This document shows positions 11,954-25,167 of a DNA stretch of 64,000 bases, in pieces. Source of the stretch: Morchella semilibera (taxonomy: Eukaryota > Ascomycota > Pezizomycetes > Pezizales > Morchellaceae); NCBI GenBank assembly GCA_009192285.1, contig CM018604.1, positions 2,294,001 through 2,358,000 of the forward strand, in the 5' to 3' direction. The notes beneath the pieces are model-generated. The model saw nothing but the letters and a program-made list of their open reading frames with translations. It searched no databases and was not told where the DNA came from. Numbering within the stretch: the stretch's first letter is position 1; every line of letters begins with the position of its first letter. Made by a program: the position numbers and the translations under genes.

Positions 11954-14900
11954 CTGGAAGGACAGGAATAAGATTCCGTTAATTGAGATTCATAGTTAAC
12001 AGGTGGGCACATCCCATTTGCTGGAGGGTAGCCTTGAATAATACCGGCGGTACCTGCGGGTGGTGTGCGGGGTCAAGTTGCTGAGTAAAGAAAGTAAGTA
12101 GCAGTTCGGTCAGGAAAAGAAAAGATGTGGCATGCACCCATCGCCACACCTAACCCTAACATATCCCCAACCCCTCCTCCTTATGTGTTCGCACAAACGG
12201 ACCGGCGAACTCACAAATCAATCCCCTAATCTATAAGCGGCAAAGAATTCACAATCTATTATGTACTGGATTACGTTCGTTTTGAAAGTTTCTGTAATAT
12301 GATTGGTCGGGCACGGCCGGGGTATTTGACTAAGCACGACACAAGAGAATACCGAAACTCTACCCAAATTGTATAAATGAGGGAACATAGAGGAAGAATG
12401 CGGGGAGGCCCCCGGGGGGGGGGGGGTGCGTAGCCCCTAATAACAGCTGTACTAGAAGCCTAGGAGAACTTGATATCCATACTTCAAAGTAGAGAAGCAC
12501 CTACAACTCGCGGTCGCGAGGTGGTTTCCCCTAGTTACATGTACTCTACATGTACTTAGTATGTGAAAAGTGGTCGGAGGGGCTGACGCCACTGGTGGGC
12601 CCCTCAGGATACATGTATTTTTGAATTCCTGGACCTGGCCCGGGAATCGCCCTCGCTTCGAACCCGTATCAATGCCAAGCAACACAAACCCTAACCCGAC
12701 CAACTCCAATGACCACAGCTGGCTGGGGCGAGTATTCCCTGGGTGCTTTTTGAATTTTTAATCCTTCCAGTGATATTACTGATTTATCCACAAGCACGCT
12801 TTCCTCCCACTCCCAACTCTGTGTTGATAATGCTGGGCCGAATTATATACACACTCCCGATACACTGGTTCTTGAGTGCATTAAATTTAGCTCTTATCGT
12901 GACTAGATGCCTGGTTACTATGTTATTCAATATCTTGATTCTTCAATAAAGAGGATCGACTCCGATACTCATGCAAAAACAATTACTTCCAGCATGCACA
13001 CTCGACAAACTCCATGCATATGTAATCGTATATTATCACCTCTCATTCCAAGGAATTGAAAAAATAAGTTTACGCGCCACTTCAACCACCCATCTCGAGA
13101 TCTCCCTGTACGTAGCTTAATGAACCCCCAATGGCTTTTGATGAGCATGAGGCCGGTGCGTCTGGAGAGCCTCGATTCCGGGAGAGAGGCCCAGATTCCA
13201 TCGATCCCGAGAAAATATACACCATCATCAGCATGCGAATTTCAAAAGTGTGTGGGCCCACGTTTTCCCGTATACAACACTGCGCACCGTTTTGCCATTC
13301 ACTAAGGAGTGCGGTAACCCTAACCCTGTTTCATCTCTCTAAAGGGCAGAATGCAGCTGCACCGATATGCGTATTCAAGCCACTTACCCTTTTTCAAAAG
13401 GTGGTGGACACCTGTGATGTATAGGTAGCTTTATGGGGGGCGGAAAAAACGTGATTTGAGACACGGGTTTATGCAGACACTGCGAGGGCTAGTATGCAGC
13501 TTTGATGCCGAGGGGCATTTACACGTATTCAAACAGCAAGTTCTTTTGATGCAGGGTCAGAAGTTTAAGGGTATGGAGAGGGTGGAATTATAAAATTTCG
13601 TTTTTGACAACGGATTTGATAAAGGGAGTTCTTTCTGAATCAGGTTAAGCTAAACCCCCGACATGGCATTACAGCCAAGCTACATAAAAGAAGGGTTTTC
13701 TTGCTTTTTGGTCAGCACTACTAGGGTTTCTCTTTTCGATTGATTGATGGTCAAGTATTGAGTCTCTTCTAAAGTCACATGTAGGCATGTGTGCCGTGGA
13801 GGTACATACAGATAGTGCGGTTGGGCACAATTAAAAATTATCTGGGGAAGCCCGGGGGGTAATGGTAGTCGCCGATAGACCATTCCTCTCGAGCCCTATA
13901 TCCCCATTGTCCGTGCATGTTCAACCAAAGTTAACACGTACACCCACAGTCTTTAATTTGCGTTACCATAGATTATGCCGCCTGCACACAAAGTTTTCAC
14001 CTGCAGTGATTCTGTTACATCAAAGAGCAAGATTCAAGTCATGTAAAATATTCCTAGGGCGGAGCAGCATTGGCGGAGTGGGGGGTCCTTGGTAGAGCGT
14101 GCCAATACCATTGCGTTGTGTAATTTATCTCTCTCCGTTCAGGCCCTAGCTACATCATCGCAGGGCTGTTCTCTAGTGAAAGCTGACTAAGAGAATTATT
14201 GCAGGGACACCTCCCATTATCATAGATCGTGAGGATTGTGTCCCTAAAGGCGTGAGCGAAAGCCACCCGTTGCAAGATACAGTTAACAAATTAACAAGTC
14301 ATGTTTTTTGTTCTATTTGAGTCAAGAAGCTTAGCCGCAACTCGAGTGATAGATCATGCTTGACGTCGTGGGTTGTGATCACATTGCAATCACCTGAGGG
14401 AGAAATTGAGATCCATGTTAGCATTCCGAGAATGGTATTGTGGGACTAATCAGTCTATTTAACCGACCGAATGATTCATGTTTCTGCACCCATCTCATGT
14501 CCCCCGCAGAAAATAGTGCAAATGGTTCGCCCTGGAGAGCCTCAAGCAAATCGACGGATCTTGGACGCAAGAGTTCTCAATTGGGACGTATGCGCATGGC
14601 CTCCAAGAACCTGGTTGTGTGCCTCGTAATAATTGTTTGGCCCGAGCTTGCTGGTGCGCACAAGTGGTTTGTTGTCCGTTGCATCTCTGGTGCGCACTCA
14701 ATAAGAATCACGGAGCAGATCCAAGAAACCAGGACCATGCAATTGTAGCCCGCACGGCTAAAAAATAAATAAATAATGATGCTCAAAAACTAATCATTAA
14801 TAATCTTTCTAGACTACCACCGCTAGTTACCCTGATTGGTGGCTTCTAGAATGGCTGTGCAAATGGTTCATTGATCTGGGGATGCATAGATCTGAATATG

Positions 14901-17900
14901 CCAACTATTACTCTCGACTTTCCCCTCTTCGGGGCTCAACTGGCCCAAAGTGACTCCATATCGAATGTATGTGATATGAGAGCGTATCCGAACATTGATT
15001 GGGACTTGTATCCGTACCTGATCAAATACGTACGTTGTAAATGAATTTTCGAAACATTGCTTATAATTGTTAACTGGACTGACTGACTTGGGCATTCGAG
15101 ACTGAATATTCAGTCTCGTAGCTGATTTATGTATGTAGCAATTAGTCGCCAGATTAATCATTAAAGCAGCTTGTGTAAATCCAAAGTCTTCTAGTTGCTT
15201 TTCTCCGGAATTCGCCGGAGGTTATGCGGTTGTTTCATCTCGAAAAAATTCTGATCCAGACCTCAATAAGGCTTTTCTGATTGGTTCAGCAGCCTCCCCA
15301 AGGATTGAAAGGAAGATACAGCTAGCGCCGGAGACTCCATATTTTTTTTTTTTTTCCTCCCACGAGACGGGCAGCCCTCCATTTCAACAACCCTCGACTC
15401 AGCCTCTTTTTGCCAACATGTCATACCTCCCGGCCCTCTAGTAACGGGGGAGGGAGTTTTGAAATTGACGCGAGCATGAGAGGTAAATGATCAACCATAT
15501 ATGTAGGTACTCCGGCTGTGCTATCTCCCCGTACATCTGTATAGTAGCTGGTGAATATAACAGACAATTGGGCGCGGTTGACTGTCTGTCTGCAGATAAG
15601 GCTAATTACCATCAATCTACCTTTGCGCTGCTCTATTCTAGAACACTATTGCTTTTAGAGGCGCAAGGTGTTCCCATCCACATTAAGACCCAATAAGGTA
15701 CGGCACTTGTGTAATATCGGTAATGCATAACGGTAGGGTTCCCAGCTCTGGGTCCTGGCAGTGAGGGGTGTGGGCTCGGCGTGCGCAAGCTTATTAAGTT
15801 AAAAAATATTGTTGATTGGGGAAGGACTGAGGACCAATCATATTATTATAATTCCAAAGGAAATATTTGATGGCCATGGACTGACGACGTGACAAAAGTG
15901 ATTGTGATAAAATACTAGCTAGCGAGTTAGTAGGTGTTACAGCAGGGTGGCATTGCTCTAGCAGGAGGTAGTACACATAGTAACAAATAGTGGTGTCACA
16001 GTTACACAAATATTCTGGGACGCTGAGAGAAAAGGGGGGGGGGGGGTGCTAAGAAAGCCGAGACAGGGATGCCCGAGTAGGTTCCGCGAAAGGCTGATCA
16101 TGAGGCTCTGCAGATGGAGTGAGCGTAACTACATGTACTTCATGAAAGTACATGTAGGTACATGTAGTAAATATGGCCTACATAATGCCCCCCCACCCCG
16201 TAAATGTCACACCTAGACGTAGCCGCCGAATCCACATCGTGTTACAGAAGTATGTAGGTACACCTATCAATTCTGCATTCAAGTGGTTGTCGATTTGATT
16301 CTCGGCCCGATGTGTTACTCCGCAGTTATGTAGCTACATGTAGGGACAGAAGAAACAAAGAAGAAACGCCATGCAGATAACCAAATACTGTTAATCTACA
16401 TGTGCACGCTCCATTTTACATGTGTTTTAAATGCACCAGCTCTACAACAGACAGGGTATAGTGAGATTTCTACTTACCTACTCGAGTACGTACCTCACTG
16501 CTGCGCCGCTGTTGCCTAGTTACAGGGTAAGTGTATGTGGGTGGTGGTGTGTGCCTGGACGGAGAGATTGGACAGGTAGGGTGATCATAATGGTGGGTGT
16601 GCCTGGGTTATGTGTGGTAAGTGCCTGAGTACTCACGAACATACATGTACTCAACGTGCTATCTCTCTACGTATTCTACGTCTGTATGCGCCATTCGAAA
16701 AAAAAAGAGAAGCTCCTAGGATCCCTTCGACTCTCACCTGTTCACAACTAACTTGCAGCAGTCACCCGGAATGGATGAGTTTCGCTCATTACGGGAGACT
16801 TATTGCTGGCCATTCGAAACTGCATATTGTTACAGGCATAGCTATTGATGGATACTCGATACTCGACTTTGACTGGGGGTCAATCTCGCACGACAGCTTA
16901 GATATGTCTGTGGAGCAGGGAAAGATACATGTACCCATCTGTTGAATTCTTTAATCTGTTGATAGTGTGTACATGATGCTCCACAGTGTCTGGTTCGTGC
17001 GCATCGGTTTCCGATTTGTAGATGATGTGTGAGAATGGTGCGAAATAAATGCGCACAAAAATGGAATTTGGCCAACCATCACACCCATGCGACTGTGGGC
17101 AGAAAAAAAATCTGCTAAGAAACGGCAGCAGATGTAACAAAGAGGTTGAGAGGGGCACAGAATTGTTCGATGATGAGGGCCGACTATGCGAACCAGAGCG
17201 CGCGCGCAATCAATTTCGCGTCGACTGGTTTAAGTCCAAACCATCTTGCAAAAAGACGGTACAAAGCTGCCTTGTCTCCCCCTCCCAACCAACCACGCGC
17301 CCCATACATTCACACAGCCGAGAATTTACTCTAGGGTCTCCAGATCTACATTCTGCACCTACTTTCTATTTTTTTTTTTATAGAACATTCTCTAGAGAGC
17401 TATAACTACTTGTAGTTTATATATCTAGCTCTCGATCTCGCACCGCCTCCAAATTTTCAAGATAAAACCTGTTCGGAAGCTAGAAAATAGCTAGAAGCCT
17501 TGTGGACAATATTGTGTATCAACTTCATACGCACTTACAGGCACTACTCAGGGAATTCGGTTAGTCGATGTTTCCAAAATCGCTTCCCCGATTGTTTCCA
17601 TATGTCCAATGATAATTCTGACACCTTTACCACCATCCAGGCTGTTCGGTTGTCAGATATAGAGAAAGTCTCACTGCCCTAAGAACTATCCACAAGGTCT
17701 GTAAACACTATGTATGTTTTAGGCCTTCTTCCCGAACAAAAGCTTTGCCCGTCTCGCCCTTTTCCCTCAAGCTTCAACAGCAATGCTCTGCATATCCCGT
17801 TGCACCGAGGCGGATTTCATCGGTTTGAAATTTACCCAGAAACTACAGAAGAAGTGCAAGTTCTCTTGTAGGGCGAAAAGTTCGATATCAAAGGCATATT

Positions 17901-17962
17901 AAATGAATGGATATCTGACAGGCTTGCACTATAGTATTAAGTTCGAACCACCTCCTTGAAAA
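11954..17962. other. Long gene-poor intergenic region
   Basis: No gene I can support. A 97-codon frame at 13131-13424 begins with coding-like composition (MAFDEHEAGASGEPRFRERG) but has no recognisable domain. The region contains poly-G runs (12408-12426, 16034-16047), short CCCTAA doublets (12149, 13313) and a cluster of TACATGTA palindromes at 16129-16170. The last kilobase is the promoter side of the C2H2 gene. Confidence 0.5.
16129..16170. repeat. Cluster of TACATGTA palindromes
   Basis: Three copies of the 8-bp palindrome TACATGTA lie within 42 bp. It is one of the densest sites of a motif repeated about 50 times in the window. Confidence 0.8.
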
Positions 17963-19831
17963 ATGGAACGCACACTTTCCCAGCAATCTCTTGGGTCTAT
18001 GCAAACCCTACTTCACTCATCTGAGGACGACATTTTCCAGCATGGGATAGCAGAAGGGACATATCCACCCTTTCACATGAGCGTAGACGAGCTTACTACT
18101 TGGCATCTCAACCCTCGGGACCCTTTGGTACTTGAGAAAAAAGTCCAAGCTTGGTCTGAATTAAGACTCCCTACGGATACAACTACAGATAACACTACAT
18201 CAATGTCTCGGTTCATGACGGACACCAACTCTTCTAGGCTCTTGGTGGATATCACGGCCACTCAGTACACTCCTCCCCACAGGACACACCTTTCAATCGC
18301 AACAAGTTGGACCGGATCGCACTACGACCATCCTTCGCCCACAGTCAGCTCAATATACGATTATCAGTTCCCACATGGGGGAACGGCCAGTACTGGATCA
18401 CCGGTTGAACAACAATTTGGGGAGGTCGATTATGGCGGCCAACCTGACTACGACGGCCAACCTGACTACGACGGCCAACCTGACTATCAACGCAGAGATT
18501 CCGGAGGCCACTCCCAAGGATCATCTATCGACGGAATTGGAAGTCTTTCACCTTGCTCACCAACATTAAATATTGAATGGAGAAGGCACTCCGGCCATTC
18601 TGTTGACTCCAACATGGAAATCAACAGTATTTCTCCAACTAGCCACCGTCACAGTCAAGATTCTTTCGTCAGCCTGAAGAGTATACAGTTAAGTCCGGGA
18701 GAGGATGGCAATGACGAGGGAGAGGATTTGATGAGACATCACAGCAAAAGCATACCAGGGATATATCTCAATGGACAAGAGCAGCACAGTGATCATGAGC
18801 ATGATACTGGGCGTACTAGCCCGTGGAGCCCTCCTACAGAATATTTCCCCCAAGACTCAATGGATATCTCGTGTACCTCACCAACTTCCAAGGTCCACCC
18901 CTCTTCTCCCCGTGCAGCAACAATGCTAGAGGAGAGAAGGGAACGCCGCCGGTCGAGGAGTGGCTCCGCAGCTTCACAGCCCTCGAACAAGGCTCGATCA
19001 GACATGATGCAGCCCCACCCCGACGCAATCAACGCAAATGGTAAGAACCACAAAGGTAGAGGAGCGGGCAAGAAGACAAAAGAGCGACAAGTCTGCCCAG
19101 ATCATCCCAACAAGGCCTTCAGGCACGACTCTGAATTCCGGTAATTCTACATCTATTTTCCTATTGATATAGACCCTCTAACAATAATATGTAGTAAACA
19201 TATGCAGAACAAGCACACAAGACCTTTCCCCTGCACATTCCACTTTGCGGGCTGCGAGCAAACTTTCGGATCAAAGAATGAGTGGAAACGCCACGTCTTT
19301 TCACAGCACCTACAGCTCCACTACTGGCGCTGCGACTACGCCGAGTGCACGGACCGCAAGGCCTACTTCAATAGGAAAGACCTATTTGGACAACACCTTA
19401 AGCGCATGCATGGACCCAAAAATCAGGCTGAGACGAAGAGTTGGCAAGAAAAGGAGATTCCACGGATCCAGGATCGTTGCCGCAAGGAACGCCGTGCCCC
19501 TCCCGAGACAAGCAAATGCGGATACTGTGCGGCGGAATTCTCGGGTGAAGGTAGCTGGGATGCAAGAATGGAACATGTCGGGAAGCACTACGAGAAAAAC
19601 AACTACAAGAATATCGACACAAAGACATGGGTTATGGACGAAGGCCTCATTAGATGGTCTCTTAATGCGCGGATTATTGAGAATGCTCCAGATCAGGGTT
19701 ATATACTTCTATGCCATGGAAAGGACTCAATTGAAGGGGAAGAGAGGAGGAAAAGCAGCCAGTATGAAGCTCCCGCTTACCTTGTGAGTGATGAGCACGA
19801 AGAGGATGCAGAAGGTGAGTATGAGATTTAG
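17963..19831 (+). CDS. C2H2 zinc-finger protein (604 aa)
   Basis: Two exons, 17963-19140 and 19195-19831, with a 54-bp intron splitting an Arg codon; the intron falls inside the first finger, as in the two related genes at 59.7-63.4 kb. The first ~370 residues are Ser/Pro/His-rich and disordered, with three GQPDY-type 6-residue repeats near residues 157-174. The finger block follows: a degenerate finger (VCPDHPNKAF...RKHMQNKH, second Cys missing), then CTFHFAGC...WKRHVFSQH, CDYAEC...GQHLKRMH and KCGYC...MEHVGKH. Likely a nuclear DNA-binding protein, but targets are unknown. The degenerate first finger and the longer Cys spacing in finger 2 distinguish it from its paralogs. The tail is acidic. 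Confidence 0.8.
18431..18484 (+). repeat. 18-bp x3 coding minisatellite
   Basis: Three copies of an 18-bp unit (TACGACGGCCAACCTGAC) are in frame within the disordered region of the C2H2 gene; the first copy has two changes. Length polymorphism between strains is likely. Confidence 0.85.
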
Positions 19832-22688
19832 AATCTGGGTTTATTAATGAAACAAATCATATTTAAGGCGCTGGTATTTTGATATTTGTGTTTTCTGGCT
19901 TTTCCTTCATTGCTTTCTTTTGCTTTTTGTCTATGCATTTCAGCATCACAGGTTCTGGGTGGAGAAATGATTTTTGTTCGGTTTTGTTTTGTTCGGTTTT
20001 GTTTTTTTCACTTTGTTTTACTTACTTCCTCGAACGGTTTTCGGTACGGATATATCATGAGTTATACTAAAATGGCCAGGAAAGGGTGAGGGAGAAAAGT
20101 ATGTGTGCTTGGGGAGGGGAGCAGTGTGGCAATTTTGGGAGCGGAGTGAATTCTCAATGGAATGGCGTCCTTTTCTTTTTCTTTTCCTCTTTTATACATT
20201 CTTCATTTGTTAATGCCATTTTTTTTTTTATTTTTCACCTTCATGACCTTCTTATTTCCTTATTCGTAAATTACCACAGATAGAGGCGATTATTTCACTG
20301 GCTATAAGATGCGAATGTTTAACGTTGTACACGATTTAATGATTAAAATAAATTTCCAGATAACTGTACTAGTTACACTGATCATGAGACTATATTTCTA
20401 CCTTACAAAGTACGCCCTGTCCTGCCACATTGCGTGTTCAGTGACCAGGACCACGGGCTTCAATTATGGCTTAGAGTCTCTGGTCAATTATATCGATCTG
20501 ATCTGATCTGATATATGCACCAAACCCAGCCCAGAAAAGCCCAGAGTAAGTGATGTGCAGTGTAAAAGTGGAGGGCAAGCCGGGGTAGTTGAAAGATAGA
20601 AGACATGTAGCTACATAGCTACATGCATACAACATGTCTAGGAGTGAAGAACTAAATGTACTTGCACATCATGTAGTCAGAACCTACCGCTAGCTGTCAA
20701 CCCCCGACAGCTATGTCGATGGTATCTCCATTCTATTGTCCAGCGGGACCCAAACGCTGCAAGGCAGAAAGAAGGATGGCTGTGCACTCCTCGGACACGG
20801 TTACTCCTGCTGCGGGCTGTTTTGCGATCTGCCCAGCTGGCTAGCAAGATTTGTTTGGTTTTGGTTCCCCCCACACCCCATTTTTTTTCTCCTGGTACGT
20901 GAGTGAAAGGGCAAAGTGCCCTTTGGTGATGCCCTTTTTTTTTTCTCCTTGCCGCCCTAGCAAATCAAGATGCCCTTTTCTTAAGATGACATTGGGTGGA
21001 GAGATGCGGGGGGGGGGGTTGAACGGTGGTGGTGGTAGTAGGCCCATCTTAAGCTATCACTCGTTCGTACTTACATAGATGGGGAAATGTTACGAAACAA
21101 CACTGTTTCAAGGTTGGGCCGGGGGGGGGGGGGCACGTGGAAATTAATTGTGATTGATTATTTTTCATTATCATTGGCGAAGACGCTGCATGATACGAAT
21201 AAGCATCGATCCCATCTCAGGCCCCATCACAGCCGCAGACGTGCGGAACTCATGAAACACCGTGGTTACTGGATCAGCCACATACACACTCACGTTGTGT
21301 GTGTGTGGACCAGAACCAGGTCAGTGTGGATAGCCGTCTTTGCACTCCCCCGGAAACTAGCACGGTTTCCCTGGCCACGAGATGAGACTTGTGACGAGCG
21401 GCTGCGGTTCAGATACAAAGCGCAGATCTAGCTATTTGTACCTGGATCGGGGCGCTAAGGCGTGTCATATATAATAGGAGGTGCGCAGAGAGTGAGAGGC
21501 TAAAGAGATAAACTCTAAAATACGGCGAGCTCTCGTGAGGAAGCAGGAAAATAAAAAATGAAAAACTTAGATCGTATGTGGTAAGGGAAACTCCCCCGGC
21601 CCAGTAGTTTGGTTCGGGGCTTGCGGTTACGATAGAAGATATATGTATGCATGCGCGCTTGTGTCTACGTGCCCGAGAGGAACTTGGGATGGAGGTGAAA
21701 ATGATAACCCGAGAGAATTAAGCGCAGATATCAGATGTCAGTAGCTCTAAACTTATTCTATATGCAATTTATAGTGCTACATACATACATGCACTACATG
21801 TAACTAACTACACACTGGAATCTCTCCAATCAAAGTTGATTTCCACACCGCTAATATGGAACGAGACTACCCCCGTTCCATTTGATAGAACATCTAAATG
21901 TTTATCTATCAGGTGATAGAACGTGTTCTACCGCATATATATATATATAGGGGGGGGGGGGCTTTCAATAATACAGCTAGCTACGTTATTCCCACATGTA
22001 CCAATGCTCTGGTGAGGCAGTAAGAGTACGGTATCAGTACAGCATTCCTCCTACAATGTCGGTCTAACTCGATGTTCCTCACTAGATTTCCTAGTACTTA
22101 GTAGTGATTTCGCCCCGCGTTTTCATACTGTACACTTATATGTACATACATGTATATACATGTAGTCAATCACCTCCTCTATAGCTACATGCAGTAGCTC
22201 ACATACCCTTGTTCTACCAAGCGAATTCACCACCTACCGTGTGTGAGGCTCTTTACACGAAAAGCCTGGCAGCTAAAGCTGCAGCTAGGAAGTATTTGTA
22301 TGGAAACTGGGTGCTGCACTCGATAGGTGGTGACCTTGCTGGGCAGGGAATAAGAGTAACAGCAATGGTTGGGCTAACCGAGTGACATCTCATGAATATA
22401 AGATCATTATCAATGGGTTGACTTTTTTTCTCATGTTTAAACGAAACATTTATGTAGCTTGGGACTTATGAGAGGTAAGTCGTTTACTCAGAACATTGAA
22501 TTTATTCACCTATCTAGTACATGTAGTTATGCCTCCGTGTGTAGTGATGACACTACAATCTTACCCTATTTTCCAAACCAAAAAATAAGGCTTCAACATG
22601 GTGATTTATGTCAAAAAGCTGTTCCCCTCTCCGCAAGTAAGCTCCTCTATTCAAGTAAACAGGCGAATTCTGACATAGCTTTCTGCTC
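19832..22688. other. Intergenic region between convergent genes
   Basis: 3' flanks of the C2H2 gene and the coiled-coil gene, with no supported gene between. T-rich tracts follow the C2H2 stop. Poly-G/poly-T runs (about 20880-21132 and 21950) and several TACATGTA palindromes are present. Confidence 0.5.
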
Positions 22689-25167
22689 CTAATCTTCAGT
22701 TTCCCAGCGCACCTGCACCCTGTCCCTATGCGCCGGCAACCTACTTGTCATTCCTAAAGCTCCTTCTGTCTGTGCCTCATTTTGCGCACGTGACTTTCTC
22801 ATATCCTCCTTAATCTCCGCTCTAATAATCCTTCTCATCGCATCCTCCTCAGCAGCTGCTGCGGCGACGGCGGCCACTTTCGCAGCTTCTGCTTCGTATA
22901 ACTTCTTAATCCTCCCCTGTTCAAGCGCCATTGCTTGGGCTTTAGCATGATTTCTTATAACCGCTTCGGCTTGCTCACGCTGATGCCGCTTTACGCCCTC
23001 TTCATGAGCAATGTTGGCCTCGATTCGCCTCTTTTCCTGCGCTTCGGCAAGGGAACGAAGGTGAGCTTGCTCTTTGGCGCGAGCCTCCGCCTCAACCTTT
23101 GCCTTCAGAGCGGCGTATTCAGCCTGAAGGCGTATGGTTTTCATTTCTTCCTCCTTCTCAAGCTCGTTACGAACTTGCTTCATGAGCTCCTTCCTACTAG
23201 CTTCAAGCTGAATGCGAATCTCCTCATTTAACTTGTTACGATCCAATTCGAGCTGATGAAGTCTGAGAGCTTCAGTCTTGACTTTTTCATCTGCGATTCT
23301 TCGTACCTCCTGTTTATCAAATTCTTTCCTGATTTCTTCTTTGATACGTTTTATCTCTTCCGCCCGAATCTTCTCCCACTCCTCCGCTCGGATTCTATCC
23401 TGCTCTAACTTGTCCCTATTAATCTCTTCGATCATCTGGCGGCGTTCCTGATCGAGTCTCGATCGACGGGCCTCTTCTGCAACCTCCTTTTGCTCCTCAA
23501 TCTTTCTCTTCTCTTCGGCCGCAAGTTCTGCCAGATTAGCGAGTCTTTTCCTTTCCATCTCCACCGACAACTGGAAATTCTTAGCCTCCTCTTTGAGCTT
23601 TTGCGCCTCCGCCTCATTCTTCTTCTTCTCTGCCTCAACTTCGGCAAGACGAATTTGTTCTCGCTTTTCAAACTCCGCGAAGACCTGTTGGCGTATCGTT
23701 TCCTGTTCGGTTTGGATGAGAATCTCTCGTTGTTTAGCCTCTTGCGCGGCTTTTTCTTCCTGCTCCTTGACTAACTGATCATTTCTCATCTTTTGCATCT
23801 CTGCAGCAAGTCGGTGTTGTTTGGCTTCCTCGTGCAAGATGAGTTCCATTTGCGAGCGGCGTTCTTTCTCAGCTTTAAGCTCAGCCAAGTGAACACCATC
23901 GCGTTTCTTCAGTTCGGCATCAACGAGATTCTGTATACGCTGCCTCTCAGCATCTGCGGCTAGCCGGCGCTGAGCTTCTTTCTCGTTGGCTTGCTTTTCG
24001 GCCTCTAGCCGTTGTAATCGTGCTGATTCCTGGCGTTGTGCATCTTCAAATTGCAATTCTTTGCGAATTTCAAGTTTTAGTTTTTCATCGGCCTTCATCT
24101 TTGCATACTCCTCTTGACGGATTTTATCTTTTAGTTGCTGCTCCTCTAGCCGTCTTCTCTGCTCATCATCCTCTTTGGTGCCCACCGGGGTCTCAGATAG
24201 CTCTTGACCCTGACAAACACGGCAGTCGCTAAGGTCAATACCAACATCACTAGCCCCACCTGGTCCACTAGAAACTCGGAACTTTTTTTTACATGTGTGA
24301 TCGCCGCCCTCGTCCCAAAGCTTGACTTCAAACTCTCCACTACCTTCCCTGGTGAGCTCGAGACGGCGAGATCTATGCTTTTCTCGAGGTGTATTCGGCG
24401 AAACGGTGATTCTCTTACCAGTGTTTTCTTCGATGTAGTATGCCCGGGCTTGGGCTTTGTTACTATGAGGTGAATTGGGTGGAGCTGGGGAGTTCGGTTT
24501 TTCGGGATGAGTGCAATGCCTAGTAGGTTTTCCCGGGTCAGAGACGTGGACTTCATTAGTCTCATTATCGTAGTAGTAGACTCGTTCCTTGAACCGACGC
24601 GGAGTTGTACTGGGAGCTCCTGTAGTGTCGAACCTTGGGAAACCCAATTGCAAATTCTCTTCTTGTAATGGTGTTTGGCCCAGGGGAGAGTTAGAAGGAT
24701 TAGGAACTTGTTGATTAGAATTGCCAGGGGCAAAGTTCCCAGACTGTGTTGGTACCCTAGGCTGGGATTCTTCGGCAGGATGAAATCCGGTATATCCAGA
24801 TATATCCCCCTGAAAGGGTGCGGGATACATTCCAGGCATCATTGGAAAAGGCGGAACACCGCCAGAAGATGTTCCGGTTAAGAAACCCGCACCTGGGGGA
24901 GGAAAGGCTCCATGAAAGGCCGGGACAGGGGGAGGTGGGGGCAATGCCCCCGCGGTTCCACTTGGTGGGATAACAGCGTCCTCGGAAGGATCAACACAAA
25001 TTGGAGGAGGGTGGTAGTACAAAGGTGGGTTGATGGGCCCTCCATGGCTACATGTATTGATGGAGACCCAATCAGTTGGAATCTTAGAGTGAGATGGGAC
25101 GCATAACTTACACAGAAGGTCCCCCCTCCTCGACGAGGACTGGGGGGGGATGATACCAAAGTGGCAT
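22689..25167 (-). CDS. Proline-rich / long coiled-coil protein of unknown function (804 aa)
   Basis: Two exons, 25167-25112 and 25047-22689, with a 64-bp intron (donor GTAAGT, acceptor ATGTAG). The frame is open to 25427, but the upstream part has no coding character. Splicing the ATG at 25167 gives a sensible start, MPLWYHPPPVLVEEG, joined to HGGPINPPLYYHPPP. Residues ~20-190 are Pro/Gly-rich. A globular middle (~200-340) has two related YYYDNETN / YYIEENTG segments and a Cys pair (CRVCQG). The rest is an almost uninterrupted charged coiled coil rich in E, K, R and A, ending in an Ala stretch and a basic tail. No domain with known function is recognised; a scaffold or structural role is only a guess. 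Confidence 0.8.

Noticed and set aside
12149-13327. CCCTAA doublets suggesting interstitial telomere repeats
   Set aside because: Only two units at each site, which chance explains.
22935-23778. Leu/Phe-rich frames opposite the coiled-coil gene
   Set aside because: Antisense shadows of Glu/Lys/Arg-rich codons.
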